A DNA stretch of 64,000 bases from Crenothrix sp043729335 (GTDB taxonomy: Bacteria > Pseudomonadota > Gammaproteobacteria > Methylococcales > Methylomonadaceae): assembly GCF_043729335.1 (NCBI RefSeq), contig NZ_JAYTLQ010000010.1:1-64000 (forward strand), in the 5' to 3' direction. The notes beneath the pieces were generated by a model, which saw only the letters and a program-made list of their open reading frames with translations, was not told where the DNA came from and did not search any database. Numbering within the stretch: the first letter of the stretch is position 1; every line of letters begins with the position of its first letter. Both the position numbers and the translations under genes were made by a program. This document shows positions 25,107 through 34,358 of this stretch, one piece after another.

Positions 25107-25298
25107 ATGACTGAGCTACATAGAATTACCACTAATCCGCAGTTATGCGGCGGTCGTCCTTGTATTCGTAATATTCGTATTCGGGTAAAAGATATTCTCG
25201 ATATGCTGGCATCGGGCGCTGATAATGAAGAAATATTGGAAGACTACCCTTACCTGGAGTCCGAAGACATTAAAGCCGCTCTTCAATATGCAGCGTAA
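25107..25298 (+). CDS. DUF433 family antitoxin-like protein
   Basis: Start chosen at ATG 25107 (MTELHRITTNPQLCGGRPCI), which gives the family's usual N-terminus; the longer frame overlaps the nlpE-like gene. The core is GGRPCIRNIRIRVKDILDML, then DNEEILEDYPYLESEDIKAAL. DUF433 proteins are often antitoxins paired with PIN-like (DUF5615) toxins. No such toxin follows; only a very short frame does. AGAG precedes the start. Confidence 0.75.
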   Translation: MTELHRITTNPQLCGGRPCIRNIRIRVKDILDMLASGADNEEILEDYPYLESEDIKAALQYAA

Positions 25299-25404
25299 CA
25301 AATGGGTCACTCGCCGTAAAGAATTACTCAATTGGTTTGAACGATTATTACCTATTATTGAAGAAAAACTGACTGCGGGAGAATTGTTGGTGGAACTCAT
25401 TTAA
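25288..25404 (+). CDS. Possible 38-residue partner of the DUF433 protein
   Basis: A short frame starts at an ATG within the last codons of the DUF433 gene and encodes a basic, helical 38-residue peptide (MQRNKWVTRRKELLNWFERL, then LPIIEEKLTAGELLVELI). It ends just before bioA. The overlap suggests coupling, but it is far shorter than a DUF5615 toxin. It might be a truncated partner or chance. Confidence 0.3.
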   Translation: MQRNKWVTRRKELLNWFERLLPIIEEKLTAGELLVELI

Positions 25405-25432
25405 TGGTATATACAGAAAAAAGGAAGCACCT

Positions 25433-26785
25433 GTGACAGCAAACCAAACGCTAATACAACGTGATCATAAAGTGTTATGGCATCCCTGTACCCAAATGAA
25501 AGACCACGAAACCTTTCCTATTATTCCCATAAAACAAGGGCAGGGCGTGTGGCTGGAAGACTTTGATGGCAACCGTTATCTGGATGCCATCAGTTCCTGG
25601 TGGGTTAATTTATTTGGCCATGCCAACCCTATTATCAACGCCGCGCTTAAAGATCAGTTGGATAAACTGGAACACGTCATCTTTGCAGGTTTTAGCCATG
25701 AAGCTGCTATAGAACTGGCTGAACAATTGGTGGCCATAACGCCAGAAGGTTTATCAAAATGTTTTTATGCCGATAATGGCTCAGCAGCTGTCGAAGTTGC
25801 CTTAAAAATGAGCTTTCATTACTGGCGTAATCTGGGGCAAACACAGAAAACTAAATTCATTACCTTAGAAAACAGTTATCACGGTGAAACGCTGGGTGCA
25901 TTGGCGGTTGGCAATGTGGCTTTGTACAAAGAAACGTATGCGCCACTGCTAATGGATGTCATTACTGTACCAGGGCCGGATTGTTACTTTAGGGAAGACG
26001 GAGAAACATGGCATGATTACAGCGTACGCCGTTTTGAGTTAATGGAGCAAACCCTGCGGCAACATGCAGACCAGGTGTGCGCCGTTATTATAGAACCCTT
26101 GGTGCAATGCGCTGGCAATATGCGCATGTACGATGCTATCTACTTAAAATTACTGCGAGCGGCGTGTGATAAATATGGCGTACATTTAATTGCCGATGAA
26201 GTTGCCGTCGGCTTTGGCCGCACCGGCACTTTATTTGCCTGTGAGCAAGCAGCGATCAGCCCTGATTTTATGTGTTTATCCAAAGGTTTGACGGGGGGGT
26301 ATTTAGCGTTGTCGGCTGTTTTGACTACCGATACTATTTATCAAGCGTTTTATGATGACTATCAAAAACTCACCGCCTTTTTGCATTCGCACAGTTATAC
26401 CGGCAATGCGTTGGCGTGTCGGGCAGCATTAGCCACTATAGGCATTTTTCAGCAACAGGCTATTATTGCCAACAACCAACAACTGGCAAAAATTATGGCG
26501 CAAGCTGCGCAACGTTTTAACGACCATCCCCACGTTGCCGAAGTGCGGCAAACTGGCATGATACTGGCCATAGAAATGGTTAAAAATAAACTCACCAAAG
26601 AACCGTATCCCTGGCAAGAACGGCGCGGTGTTAAAGTCTATCAGCATGGTTTGTCACAAGGCGTTTTACTGCGGCCACTGGGTAATGTTATTTACTTTAT
26701 GCCGCCGTATATCATTACTGAAGCGCAGTTGTTCCACATTGCCGATGTCGCTTGGCAAGCTATCAACTTTGCGGTGCAAGACTAA
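25433..26785 (+). CDS. bioA: Adenosylmethionine-8-amino-7-oxononanoate aminotransferase
   Basis: Converts KAPA to DAPA in biotin synthesis, with SAM as amino donor and PLP. The 450-residue protein starts at GTG, with AAGGAAG upstream. It has HPCTQMKDHE, ISSWWVNLFGH, the PLP Lys284 in MCLSKGLTGG, HSHSYTGNALACRAAL and LLRPLGNVIYFMPPY. It lies about 21 kb from the bioBFHCD operon, so the pathway is split. rsmE follows directly, its ATG one base after the stop (TAA ATG). Confidence 0.97.
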   Translation: MTANQTLIQRDHKVLWHPCTQMKDHETFPIIPIKQGQGVWLEDFDGNRYLDAISSWWVNLFGHANPIINAALKDQLDKLEHVIFAGFSHEAAIELAEQLVAITPEGLSKCFYADNGSAAVEVALKMSFHYWRNLGQTQKTKFITLENSYHGETLGALAVGNVALYKETYAPLLMDVITVPGPDCYFREDGETWHDYSVRRFELMEQTLRQHADQVCAVIIEPLVQCAGNMRMYDAIYLKLLRAACDKYGVHLIADEVAVGFGRTGTLFACEQAAISPDFMCLSKGLTGGYLALSAVLTTDTIYQAFYDDYQKLTAFLHSHSYTGNALACRAALATIGIFQQQAIIANNQQLAKIMAQAAQRFNDHPHVAEVRQTGMILAIEMVKNKLTKEPYPWQERRGVKVYQHGLSQGVLLRPLGNVIYFMPPYIITEAQLFHIADVAWQAINFAVQD

Positions 26786-27517
26786 ATGCGGGTTTCCAGA
26801 TTATACACACCGGTAACGCTGAACAGCGGTAAAGTCATAGCGCTGGATGACGAAGCCAGCCATTACATCAGAACCGTATTGCGCCTTAGAAAAGACACCA
26901 ACCTGATCCTGTTTAACGGCAATGGCTGCGAATATTGTTGCCGCGTAGCCGATGTCACTCGCAAAGCCGTGATGATTGCGATAGGCGAACGCATAGATCG
27001 TAGCGTCGAATCGCCGTTAACCGTTACCTTAGGCTTAAGTATTTCGCGCGGTGATCGCATGGATATGTCGGTACAAAAAGCCGTGGAATTGGGGGTTAAC
27101 GTAATTACACCGTTATTAACCGAACGTTGTGTAGTGCAATTGACCGATGACAAAAAACAGCAACGTCTAACGCATTGGCAAAAAATTGTTCAACATGCCG
27201 CCGAACAAAGCGGCCGCACTTATCTGCCGCCTTTAAAACCCATACAAAAATTAGACAGTTGGTTACCTGCTCAAAACGGCTTAAAAGTGTTTCTTGATCC
27301 TTATGCCACAACGTCTCTGTCAGAGTTACAGCCTGAAAATCTGCATGTGACTTTACTTGCAGGGCCAGAAGGTGGTTTTTCTAGTGCGGAACGCGAGATG
27401 GCAAAAGCCGCCGGTTTTATTCCCGTGCGGTTAGGTGCGCGTATCCTGCGTACAGAAACCGCATCTTTAGCCGCATTAGCCGCCGTGCAAATGTTATGGG
27501 GAGACTTTGGGCTGTGA
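26786..27517 (+). CDS. rsmE: 16S rRNA m3U1498 methyltransferase RsmE
   Basis: The 243-residue SPOUT methyltransferase modifies U1498 of 16S rRNA using SAM. It begins MRVSRLYTPVTL and shows HYIRTVLRLRKDTNLILFNG (PUA-like part), GDRMDMSVQKAVELGVNVIT, then the knot with LAGPEGGFSSAEREMA and ILRTETASLAALAAVQ. Start is immediately after bioA, indicating one mRNA. Its end overlaps the CPBP gene by four bases. Confidence 0.97.
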   Translation: MRVSRLYTPVTLNSGKVIALDDEASHYIRTVLRLRKDTNLILFNGNGCEYCCRVADVTRKAVMIAIGERIDRSVESPLTVTLGLSISRGDRMDMSVQKAVELGVNVITPLLTERCVVQLTDDKKQQRLTHWQKIVQHAAEQSGRTYLPPLKPIQKLDSWLPAQNGLKVFLDPYATTSLSELQPENLHVTLLAGPEGGFSSAEREMAKAAGFIPVRLGARILRTETASLAALAAVQMLWGDFGL

Positions 27518-28413
27518 GACTCTATCTGTATGCGCTAGTGCCGTTGTTGGTGTTATTAGGTGCAATTTCTTTGGCATGTATAGTTGGCTATTTTGTGGTT
27601 CATGGTATTGATGCAGACGTGCCACTGCGCAAAATCATCAGAAAATCGACGCAAGGGTTTTTGCTGCTGAGTATTATTCCGGCCATGTTTTATCTTAAAC
27701 TCAGTAAACAAGAACTGGGGATTGCTGAAAGATCGGTATTTATAAAGCAACTGCTACACGGCTTTGCATTAGGTTTTTTGACGCTAATGCCGGTGTTTGT
27801 AATCCTGTATTTATTAGGCATTAATGTCGTTGATAGCACACAGCCATGGACATGGGATTGGTTAGCTAAAAAACTGGTCATTGAGCTGTTGCTGGCGCTG
27901 CTGGTTTCATTGTTTGAAGAACCGATTTTTCGCGGGATACTTTTGGCCGGATTAAGACGAAAATTACCGCTGATGTCCGCTGTTTTTATTACAGCATTTT
28001 ATTACGCCATCCTGCATTTTTTAGACAGCAAAACGCTTATACCCAAGCAAGATTTAAATATATTCAGTGGCTTTCAATTATTCCAGGAAGCATTTGTTAA
28101 TGTATTGAACCCTCAGATTTTATCGGCTTTCTTTTCCCTATTGATGGTAGGTATTTTTTTAGGTTTACTAAGAACGCGGATACCCGCCAGTTTAGGGTTG
28201 TGCATAGGCTGTCACACCTGTTGGGTGTGGCAAATCAAGATGAGTAAAACCCTGTTTAATACCGATTATCATTCAGAGTATATTTATTTAGTCAGCAATT
28301 ATGATGGCGTTATCGGGCCTTTGATAACAGTGTGGCTGGCGATTGCCATTGCGCTATATTTGTCGTTTTACTCTGTCAGAGCTTATCGGCAAAAATCCCA
28401 AAACCACGTATAG
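27514..28413 (+). CDS. CPBP-family intramembrane metalloprotease
   Basis: GTG at 27514 overlaps the rsmE stop (GTGA) and has GGGGAG ten bases upstream; it is preferred to the in-frame ATG at 27496 inside rsmE. The protein has about eight membrane helices and the CPBP/Abi motifs: EEPIFRGILL (EExxxR), FYYAILHFLD (FxxxH) and CIGCHTCWVW where HxxxN/B is expected, with a third metal ligand His. Family members cleave in the membrane or protect against bacteriocins. The role here is unknown. It is the third gene of the bioA-rsmE unit. Confidence 0.85.
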   Translation: MRLYLYALVPLLVLLGAISLACIVGYFVVHGIDADVPLRKIIRKSTQGFLLLSIIPAMFYLKLSKQELGIAERSVFIKQLLHGFALGFLTLMPVFVILYLLGINVVDSTQPWTWDWLAKKLVIELLLALLVSLFEEPIFRGILLAGLRRKLPLMSAVFITAFYYAILHFLDSKTLIPKQDLNIFSGFQLFQEAFVNVLNPQILSAFFSLLMVGIFLGLLRTRIPASLGLCIGCHTCWVWQIKMSKTLFNTDYHSEYIYLVSNYDGVIGPLITVWLAIAIALYLSFYSVRAYRQKSQNHV

Positions 28414-28621
28414 CTTGCGAAGCTATGGCCGCTTAAAGCTAACTTTTAGTTAACTACAGTATACATTGGTAAATTCTTAGTAGATTCCGTTATTTAAAGC
28501 TTACTTCCATCGTTAGCTTCTGGTATATTCAAGCCGCAGCAATTTAGCTGACCGACTGACCGAAATAAGCTTGTTGCAAAGCAAATATAATAAAAATTAA
28601 TTTAAGAGGTGGAGAGCCGTT

Positions 28622-29155
28622 ATGATTGAAGGGTTGTTTGTAATAACTACCATATTTGTTTCTTACGTTGTTTACCAGATTGTTAACGAACCAAAAACAA
28701 CAAACACGCCAGAAACACCCCAAGTACAGCCTGAGCCTAAGGCGGTGGTTGAAACGCCTGCAGAACCTGAGAAGCCAGCTACTGCAAGCGTGTCTACACC
28801 CAAAGCAAAACCGGCAACTAAAATAGAAACTAAGGTGGAAGCCAAGCCAGAAGTGGCGCCTGTTGCTGTTGCGGTTGTGCAAGAAGCACCTGCTAAAGTG
28901 GCGGACGTTGAGGATCAAGGTGCCGATTCAGCCGAGCAAAGTACAGCGAAAGCCGGCTTAAAAAATCCAAAAACCGGGGAAGTCGTACTTGTTTACAGTA
29001 ATTATCGCTTTGCTAAACGTTGGGTAAAAGAGGCATTAGTCTCTGAAGGCTTGCTCGGTAAAATTTATAAGAATAACGAGTTGAACGCGGATGTTGAAGC
29101 AAAGATAAAAACCGCCTTAACAAAGCTGGAAGCTATCGATAAATATCGTCCTTAA
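28622..29155 (+). CDS. Membrane-anchored Pro/Ala/Lys/Glu-rich protein
   Basis: This 177-residue protein has one N-terminal helix (GLFVITTIFVSYVVYQIV), then about 85 residues of low-complexity Pro/Glu/Lys/Ala/Val (PEKPATASVSTPKAKPATK), and a conserved-looking C-terminal 60-residue segment (EVVLVYSNYRFAKRWVKEAL, LGKIYKNNELNADVEAKI). I do not recognise the family. GAGGTGGAG precedes the ATG. It converges on pilR with a shared terminator hairpin. The upstream gap (28,414-28,621) holds no other feature I can name. Confidence 0.7.
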   Translation: MIEGLFVITTIFVSYVVYQIVNEPKTTNTPETPQVQPEPKAVVETPAEPEKPATASVSTPKAKPATKIETKVEAKPEVAPVAVAVVQEAPAKVADVEDQGADSAEQSTAKAGLKNPKTGEVVLVYSNYRFAKRWVKEALVSEGLLGKIYKNNELNADVEAKIKTALTKLEAIDKYRP

Positions 29156-29160
29156 GTATT

Positions 29161-29190
29161 AGTAACCAGCAGTATTTTCTGCTGGTTACT
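29161..29190. terminator. Bidirectional terminator hairpin
   Basis: AGTAACCAGCAG and CTGCTGGTTACT pair over 12 bases around TATTTT between two convergent genes. The right arm overlaps the pilR stop codon. T-runs are short, so termination efficiency is uncertain. Confidence 0.65.
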
Positions 29191-30526
29191 CATCATCCAA
29201 ATTAAGCTTTTTCAGCCGGTAACGAAACGATCTGAACGACAAGCCCAATTGCTTGGCCGACGCCGTTTTGTTCCAGCGATTTTCTTCTAAGGCCGCCATG
29301 ATGGCGGTTTTTTCAATTTCTTCCAGATAATCTTCAAGTGATCCCATAGAAGGATCATATAGCGGCGAATCAGCTACATGACTCACCCCTATCGGCAAAT
29401 TTAAATCATCTACTTCTATTTTGCTGCCATCATAAAGCGCCAGTGCGCGTTCCAGAATATTTTCAAGTTCCCTGACGTTTCCAGGAAAACTGTACTGTTG
29501 CAGCGCTTTTAACGCCGCTGTTGATAGTGTTACGGGGTTATCGCCGGTTAACTTGGTTAAAATATGGGCAGTCAAATCGGGAATATCGGCACTTCTATCC
29601 CGCAAGGGTGGAACTTGCAAATCGATAACGTTGATACGGTAGTATAAATCTTGCCTAAAAGTGCCGGCTTGTACCATTTCGGCAAGATTTTTGTGGGTGG
29701 CGCTCAATAAACGCACATCAACAAAAACTTCTAACTGGTCTCCTACGGGGCGTATTTTCTTTTCTTGAATGGCCCGCAGTAGTTTAACTTGCAACGATAA
29801 AGGTAAGTCGGCAATCTCATCCAAAAATAAAGTGCCTCCTTCCGCCGCTTGAAACAAGCCTTTTTTATCGGTAATCGCGCCGGTAAAACTGCCTTTTTTA
29901 TGGCCAAAGAATTCGCTTTCCATTAATTCAAACGGAATGGCCCCGCAGTTTATTGCCACAAAAGGACGGTCGCTTCGTGGACTTTGTTGATGAATCAACC
30001 GCGCCACCAATTCTTTACCCGCACCAGATTCTCCGCTGATATACACAGGCGCTTGGCTTCTTGCCAGCTTATCTATTTTAGTGCGAATTTCCCGCATGGC
30101 AGGCGACTCGCCTAACAGCAGATGACGGGTGCGTCTTTCTTTATCGCTGGAGGATTGCTGGTTAAGTTTTAAGGCACTGCTAATAATTTGCCGCAGCGCC
30201 GGTAAATCAATCGGCTTGGAAATAAAATCAAAGGCACCTTTCTTCATGGCTAAAATCGCCATATCGATGCTGCCATGAGCAGTAATAACGGCTACGGGAA
30301 TAGGCTTTGGTAGCAGTTGTATATAATCAACAATCTCAAGGCCGCTGCCATCCGGCAAGCGCATGTCGGTGAGGCAAAGATCGACTGATTTTTGCTTTAA
30401 AATATCTTTGGCTTCGCTGACATTTTCTGCACTGTAGGTTTCAATGTCCATCCGGTTGAGAGTGATTTCTAATAACTCCCGGATATCGGGTTCATCGTCG
30501 ATAATTAATACTTGCGGCTTACTCAT
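29186..30526 (-). CDS. pilR: Sigma-54-dependent response regulator PilR
   Basis: The 446-residue NtrC-type activator has a receiver (1-115, phospho-Asp54 in LCLTDMRLPDG), an AAA+ domain (about 138-375) with Walker A GESGAGKE, the sigma-54 contact loop GSFTGA, Walker B GGTLFLDEIADLP and the R-finger region, and a Fis-type HTH (NRWNKTASAKQLGLSFRSFR). PilR activates pilA transcription. It overlaps pilS by four bases. The 'Lys-Asn rich' usual target pilA is not in the window. Confidence 0.95.
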   Translation of the reverse strand: MSKPQVLIIDDEPDIRELLEITLNRMDIETYSAENVSEAKDILKQKSVDLCLTDMRLPDGSGLEIVDYIQLLPKPIPVAVITAHGSIDMAILAMKKGAFDFISKPIDLPALRQIISSALKLNQQSSSDKERRTRHLLLGESPAMREIRTKIDKLARSQAPVYISGESGAGKELVARLIHQQSPRSDRPFVAINCGAIPFELMESEFFGHKKGSFTGAITDKKGLFQAAEGGTLFLDEIADLPLSLQVKLLRAIQEKKIRPVGDQLEVFVDVRLLSATHKNLAEMVQAGTFRQDLYYRINVIDLQVPPLRDRSADIPDLTAHILTKLTGDNPVTLSTAALKALQQYSFPGNVRELENILERALALYDGSKIEVDDLNLPIGVSHVADSPLYDPSMGSLEDYLEEIEKTAIMAALEENRWNKTASAKQLGLSFRSFRYRLKKLNLDDE

Positions 30527-32151
30527 ATTGCAATCCTTATATCGTTGGCATCCATTAGGAATATTCGAAAACAGCTGTGGTTATCACTGGTTAAATAATA
30601 ACGCAAGGTAGCCTGGTTTAATTCGGCTAACTCCTTGGAGATATAAAGTCCAAGGCCGGTTCCACTGGATGAGGTAGTAAAAAAAGGTTCAAATAAACGC
30701 GGAATATGGTCAGGCTTTACTCCAGGTCCCTGGTCAATAATTTCTATGCATGGGGCTTGTTGATAGATGTAAACCCGTAAGGTAATAATGCCGTTGTCTG
30801 GATTGCCGTATTTCAAGGCATTACGGCATAAATTGTCCATAATTTGTTTTAAATGCCCCGGATCCATATAAATGACCAAAGGCTCTTTGGCGAGTATTAG
30901 ATTAAAAGACGACATAGACGCCCCGTGTTCAATCACAAAATGCTCTAAATAATCTTTTAGCCATAATTGCAAAGAGATTGCATCGCGTGTGGTCGCGCCT
31001 CGTCTGGATAATTGCAAAATATCTTCAATAATGCAATTAACGCGGCTGGAATGGTTTTGGATAATTTCCAGTAAGCGCAAATCCGGTTTGGATAAATCGG
31101 GATTCTCTGATAATAATTGCCCAGCATGGCTGATTGCACCCAGCGGATTGCGTATTTCATGCGCGATGCTGGCGGTCAATTGCCCTAAAGAGGCCAGTTT
31201 GCTTTGTTGAACCCGTTGATTATAAACGGCCATATTTTCAAAAGTAACTAAGTAATAAACATTTTCGGGTGTGGGTAGCACAGTAAAACGCACATGCAGC
31301 TCTAATTGATTTGGCAATTTAAGCAACACAAAATCTTGCTTGGCATCGTTTAGCCAGTCCTCAAAAGAGCTCTCCAAAAGCTCGGAAATCTCGGTAAGTC
31401 GCTGGGGTTTTATCAGGGTATGTGTCAACTTTAATGCGGCATCATTCGCCATTTCAATGGTTTTTTCCGGGTTAATAATAACAATACCCGATTGCAAATT
31501 TTGAATAATATAGCGATTTAGCTCTTCCAGATTGATGATGGTTTTTTTCTGTTGAGTGGCAATTTTTAGCATGTGTTCGCTGCGGCTTGCCAATACAAAT
31601 GATAACAAGGCAATGGCAAAAAAAGACGCGCCTAACATGCCTGCGCTAGGATAAGCCGTGGTCACAAAGCTATGCGTTATTGTGGCATACACCTGTTCAG
31701 CCAACACCGCTAAACTGGCCATGGCGGCAAAAACCAAGGCACATCGCCCGCCCACTAACAGGCCGCCAGCGGCAATGGATACCGCTAGCATAATACCCAC
31801 GCCGCTACCGATGCCGCCACAGGCATGCATTAATAGGGTAAAGATAATAATGTCGCTGAAAATCAGTAATTGTGCTTGAACGCTATAGCTTAAAGGCCGC
31901 CAAAATACCAGGATAGTCGATAAAATGCACACTGCAAAATAGCCGTATAGGCTATAAGAGTAGAGATGTGCATCATAAGAACCCAGAAACGATGATCCGG
32001 TTTTGCTGTAAAATAAAACTCCAAATAAACACACACAAACAAAACGATAGCCTAAAAAAACTTTGAGTAATGTCCAGGCCTGGCGTGCAGGAATGCCATA
32101 GCCCGTCGAAAATGGGCAAGGGAAAATGATGTCAGTGTTATTATCCGGCAT
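30523..32151 (-). CDS. pilS: Sensor histidine kinase PilS
   Basis: The 542-residue kinase has about six N-terminal membrane helices (residues 30-185), a PAS-like segment (LEELNRYIIQNLQSGIVIIN), the H-box ASIAHEIRNPLGAISHAGQL (phospho-His331), N-box DNLCRNALKYG, G1 DQGPGVKPD and G2 SSGTGLGLYISKELAEL. It phosphorylates PilR to control type IV pilin. The overlapping order pilS-pilR is typical of gammaproteobacteria. It is divergent from sucC. Confidence 0.95.
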   Translation of the reverse strand: MPDNNTDIIFPCPFSTGYGIPARQAWTLLKVFLGYRFVCVCLFGVLFYSKTGSSFLGSYDAHLYSYSLYGYFAVCILSTILVFWRPLSYSVQAQLLIFSDIIIFTLLMHACGGIGSGVGIMLAVSIAAGGLLVGGRCALVFAAMASLAVLAEQVYATITHSFVTTAYPSAGMLGASFFAIALLSFVLASRSEHMLKIATQQKKTIINLEELNRYIIQNLQSGIVIINPEKTIEMANDAALKLTHTLIKPQRLTEISELLESSFEDWLNDAKQDFVLLKLPNQLELHVRFTVLPTPENVYYLVTFENMAVYNQRVQQSKLASLGQLTASIAHEIRNPLGAISHAGQLLSENPDLSKPDLRLLEIIQNHSSRVNCIIEDILQLSRRGATTRDAISLQLWLKDYLEHFVIEHGASMSSFNLILAKEPLVIYMDPGHLKQIMDNLCRNALKYGNPDNGIITLRVYIYQQAPCIEIIDQGPGVKPDHIPRLFEPFFTTSSSGTGLGLYISKELAELNQATLRYYLTSDNHSCFRIFLMDANDIRIAI

Positions 32152-32263
32152 GTTTTTTTAAGGTAGCGTTTTGCGGGGACTTGGTTAGAATAGTCAGCAT
32201 ACGTTGCTAAGCATAGCAGCGATAAAAAAACTCGCCGATTTTTAGTGTCCATCAGGAGTGGCA

Positions 32264-33430
32264 ATGAATATTCATGAATACCAGGCAAAACAGCTGTTTC
32301 TCAATTATGGAATACCGATACCTGATGGCAAGCTTGCTATCAGTGCTGAAAACGCCAGCCAAGTGGCGCAAGAACTGGGTGGAGACGGTTGGGTAGTTAA
32401 AGCCCAAATTCATGCCGGTGGCCGAGGTAAAGTGGGAGGCGTAAAATTAGCTAAGACATTTACTGATGTAGCCGCTTTTACCGATGCTATGCTGGGTACA
32501 AAATTGGCAACCGTGCAAACGGACGCAGCAGGTTTACCCATCAATAGTGTGTTGATTGAAAAAATCTATCCCATCAAACGTGAACTGTATTTGAGTTTAG
32601 TGATTGACCGAGCCCAACAGCGGATGGCGTTTATTGCCTCGGCAACTGGGGGTATGGATATTGAAGCCGTTGCTGAACATTCGCCTGAAAAAATCGTTAC
32701 TGTGCATATTAAGCCGGCTGCGGGTTTGCAGGCTTATCAATGCCGGAAAATAGCGTACGCGTTAGCTTTATCTGGCGTACAAGTAAAAGCGCTGGAAAAT
32801 ATCATGCACAGTATGGTGCAGTTGTTTTTAGACAAAGATGCCAGCCAAATTGAAATTAACCCCTTAATAGAAACGGATAGCGGCGAGCTGATGGCGCTGG
32901 ATGCCAAAATTAATTTTGATGATAACGCCTTAAGCGCACATCCTGATATTGCGGCCATGAAAGACGGCAGCCAGGAAGATGACCGGGAAAACCAGGCGCA
33001 GCAGTTTGGCTCTGTTTATATCACTTTGGAAGGCAATATTGGCTGCATGGTTAATGGCGCGGGTTTAGCGATGGCGACAATGGACATTATTAAATTAAAG
33101 GGCGGGCAACCCGCCAACTTTTTGGATGTAGGCGGTGGTACCGATCCTGAAAAAGTGGCGCTCGCTTTTAAGCTGATTTTATCTGACAGCAATGTCAAAG
33201 CCATATTAATTAATATTTTTGGCGGCATTGTTAAATGTGATGCCATCGCTGAAGGTATTTTGGCCGCCGTAAAAGAAACGGCAATTAATCTACCGATAGT
33301 GGTTAGATTGGAAGGTACAAATGCACAATTAGGCCGGGATTTATTAAATCAATCCGGACTTAATCTTACGGCGGCTGATGATCTGGATCATGCTGCCGAA
33401 CAAATTGTTATGCTGGCGGAGGCGCAATGA
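32264..33430 (+). CDS. sucC: Succinate-CoA ligase (ADP-forming) beta subunit
   Basis: ATG at 32264 gives the standard MNIHEYQAKQLF start, with AGGAG five bases before it; a GTG two codons earlier is less likely. The protein of 388 residues has the ATP-grasp parts WVVKAQIHAGGRGKVGGVK and IEINPLIETDSGELMALDAK, and the CoA-ligase GCMVNGAGLAMATMDIIKLK and NIFGGIVKCDAIAEG. It forms the SucC2D2 complex in the TCA cycle. A malate-CoA ligase function cannot be fully excluded in a C1 bacterium, but the residues look like SucC. It overlaps sucD by four bases. Confidence 0.95.
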   Translation: MNIHEYQAKQLFLNYGIPIPDGKLAISAENASQVAQELGGDGWVVKAQIHAGGRGKVGGVKLAKTFTDVAAFTDAMLGTKLATVQTDAAGLPINSVLIEKIYPIKRELYLSLVIDRAQQRMAFIASATGGMDIEAVAEHSPEKIVTVHIKPAAGLQAYQCRKIAYALALSGVQVKALENIMHSMVQLFLDKDASQIEINPLIETDSGELMALDAKINFDDNALSAHPDIAAMKDGSQEDDRENQAQQFGSVYITLEGNIGCMVNGAGLAMATMDIIKLKGGQPANFLDVGGGTDPEKVALAFKLILSDSNVKAILINIFGGIVKCDAIAEGILAAVKETAINLPIVVRLEGTNAQLGRDLLNQSGLNLTAADDLDHAAEQIVMLAEAQ

Positions 33431-34293
33431 GTATTTTAGTTAACAAGCACACCAAAGTACTCTGCCAAGGATTTACCGGCAAGCAAGGCACCTTTCATTC
33501 CCAGCAAGCACTGGATTATGGTACAAAACTGGTCGGTGGCGTTACCCCCGAACGCGGCGGCAGTTTACATTTGGGTTTGCCAGTATTTAATACCGTACAA
33601 GATGCAGTCAGCGCAACAGAGGCAACTGCTACGGTTATTTATGTGCCGCCGTTTTATGCCGCTGATGCTATTTTAGAGGCGGTAGATGCCGGTATTAAAT
33701 TGATTGTGTGTATTACTGAAGGCATTCCCATATTACACATGCTCAAGGTAAAAGCCGCTATGCAAGAGTCGCAAGCGATTTTAATTGGTCCCAACTGCCC
33801 AGGTATTATTACCCCAGGCGAGTGCAAAATAGGCATTATGCCGGCTCATATCCACCAACCTGGTTTTATAGGTATTGTGTCCAGATCAGGTACCTTGACG
33901 TATGAAGCCGTTCACCAAACTACCCAACAGAACCTTGGCCAAAGCACCTGTGTAGGTATTGGCGGCGATCCGATTCATGGTATGAACTTTGTTGATGTGT
34001 TAAGCCGCTTTCAGGAAGATGAGCAAACCCGTGGCATTGTCATGGTCGGTGAAATTGGCGGCGGTGAGGAAGAAGAAGCCGCTGAATACATTAAAGCCCA
34101 TGTGACCAAGCCCGTTGTTGCTTATATAGCAGGGCGTACTGCACCGGCTGGGAAGCGTATGGGACATGCCGGTGCAATTGTCAGTGGTGGTAAAGGTGCA
34201 GCATCATCGAAAATTGCTACTTTGAAAGCAGCGGGAATTGAAGTGGTCAACTCGCCTACTGATATTGGTTTGGCCATGAAGCGTTGCTTTTGA
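33427..34293 (+). CDS. sucD: Succinate-CoA ligase (ADP-forming) alpha subunit
   Basis: The 288-residue protein has the CoA-binding start VNKHTKVLCQGFTGKQGTFH, GGVTPERGGSLHLGLPVFN, IGPNCPGIITPGECKIGIMP and the phospho-His247 in MGHAGAIVSGGKGAASSKI. It starts at ATGA overlapping sucC. fabI follows 65 bp later with its own ribosome binding site and could be on the same mRNA. Confidence 0.97.
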   Translation: MSILVNKHTKVLCQGFTGKQGTFHSQQALDYGTKLVGGVTPERGGSLHLGLPVFNTVQDAVSATEATATVIYVPPFYAADAILEAVDAGIKLIVCITEGIPILHMLKVKAAMQESQAILIGPNCPGIITPGECKIGIMPAHIHQPGFIGIVSRSGTLTYEAVHQTTQQNLGQSTCVGIGGDPIHGMNFVDVLSRFQEDEQTRGIVMVGEIGGGEEEEAAEYIKAHVTKPVVAYIAGRTAPAGKRMGHAGAIVSGGKGAASSKIATLKAAGIEVVNSPTDIGLAMKRCF

Positions 34294-34358
34294 TTTTTTG
34301 TTTACAAAAGCACAAAAATATAAATAACACATTCAATAACAAACACTAGGAGATAATA

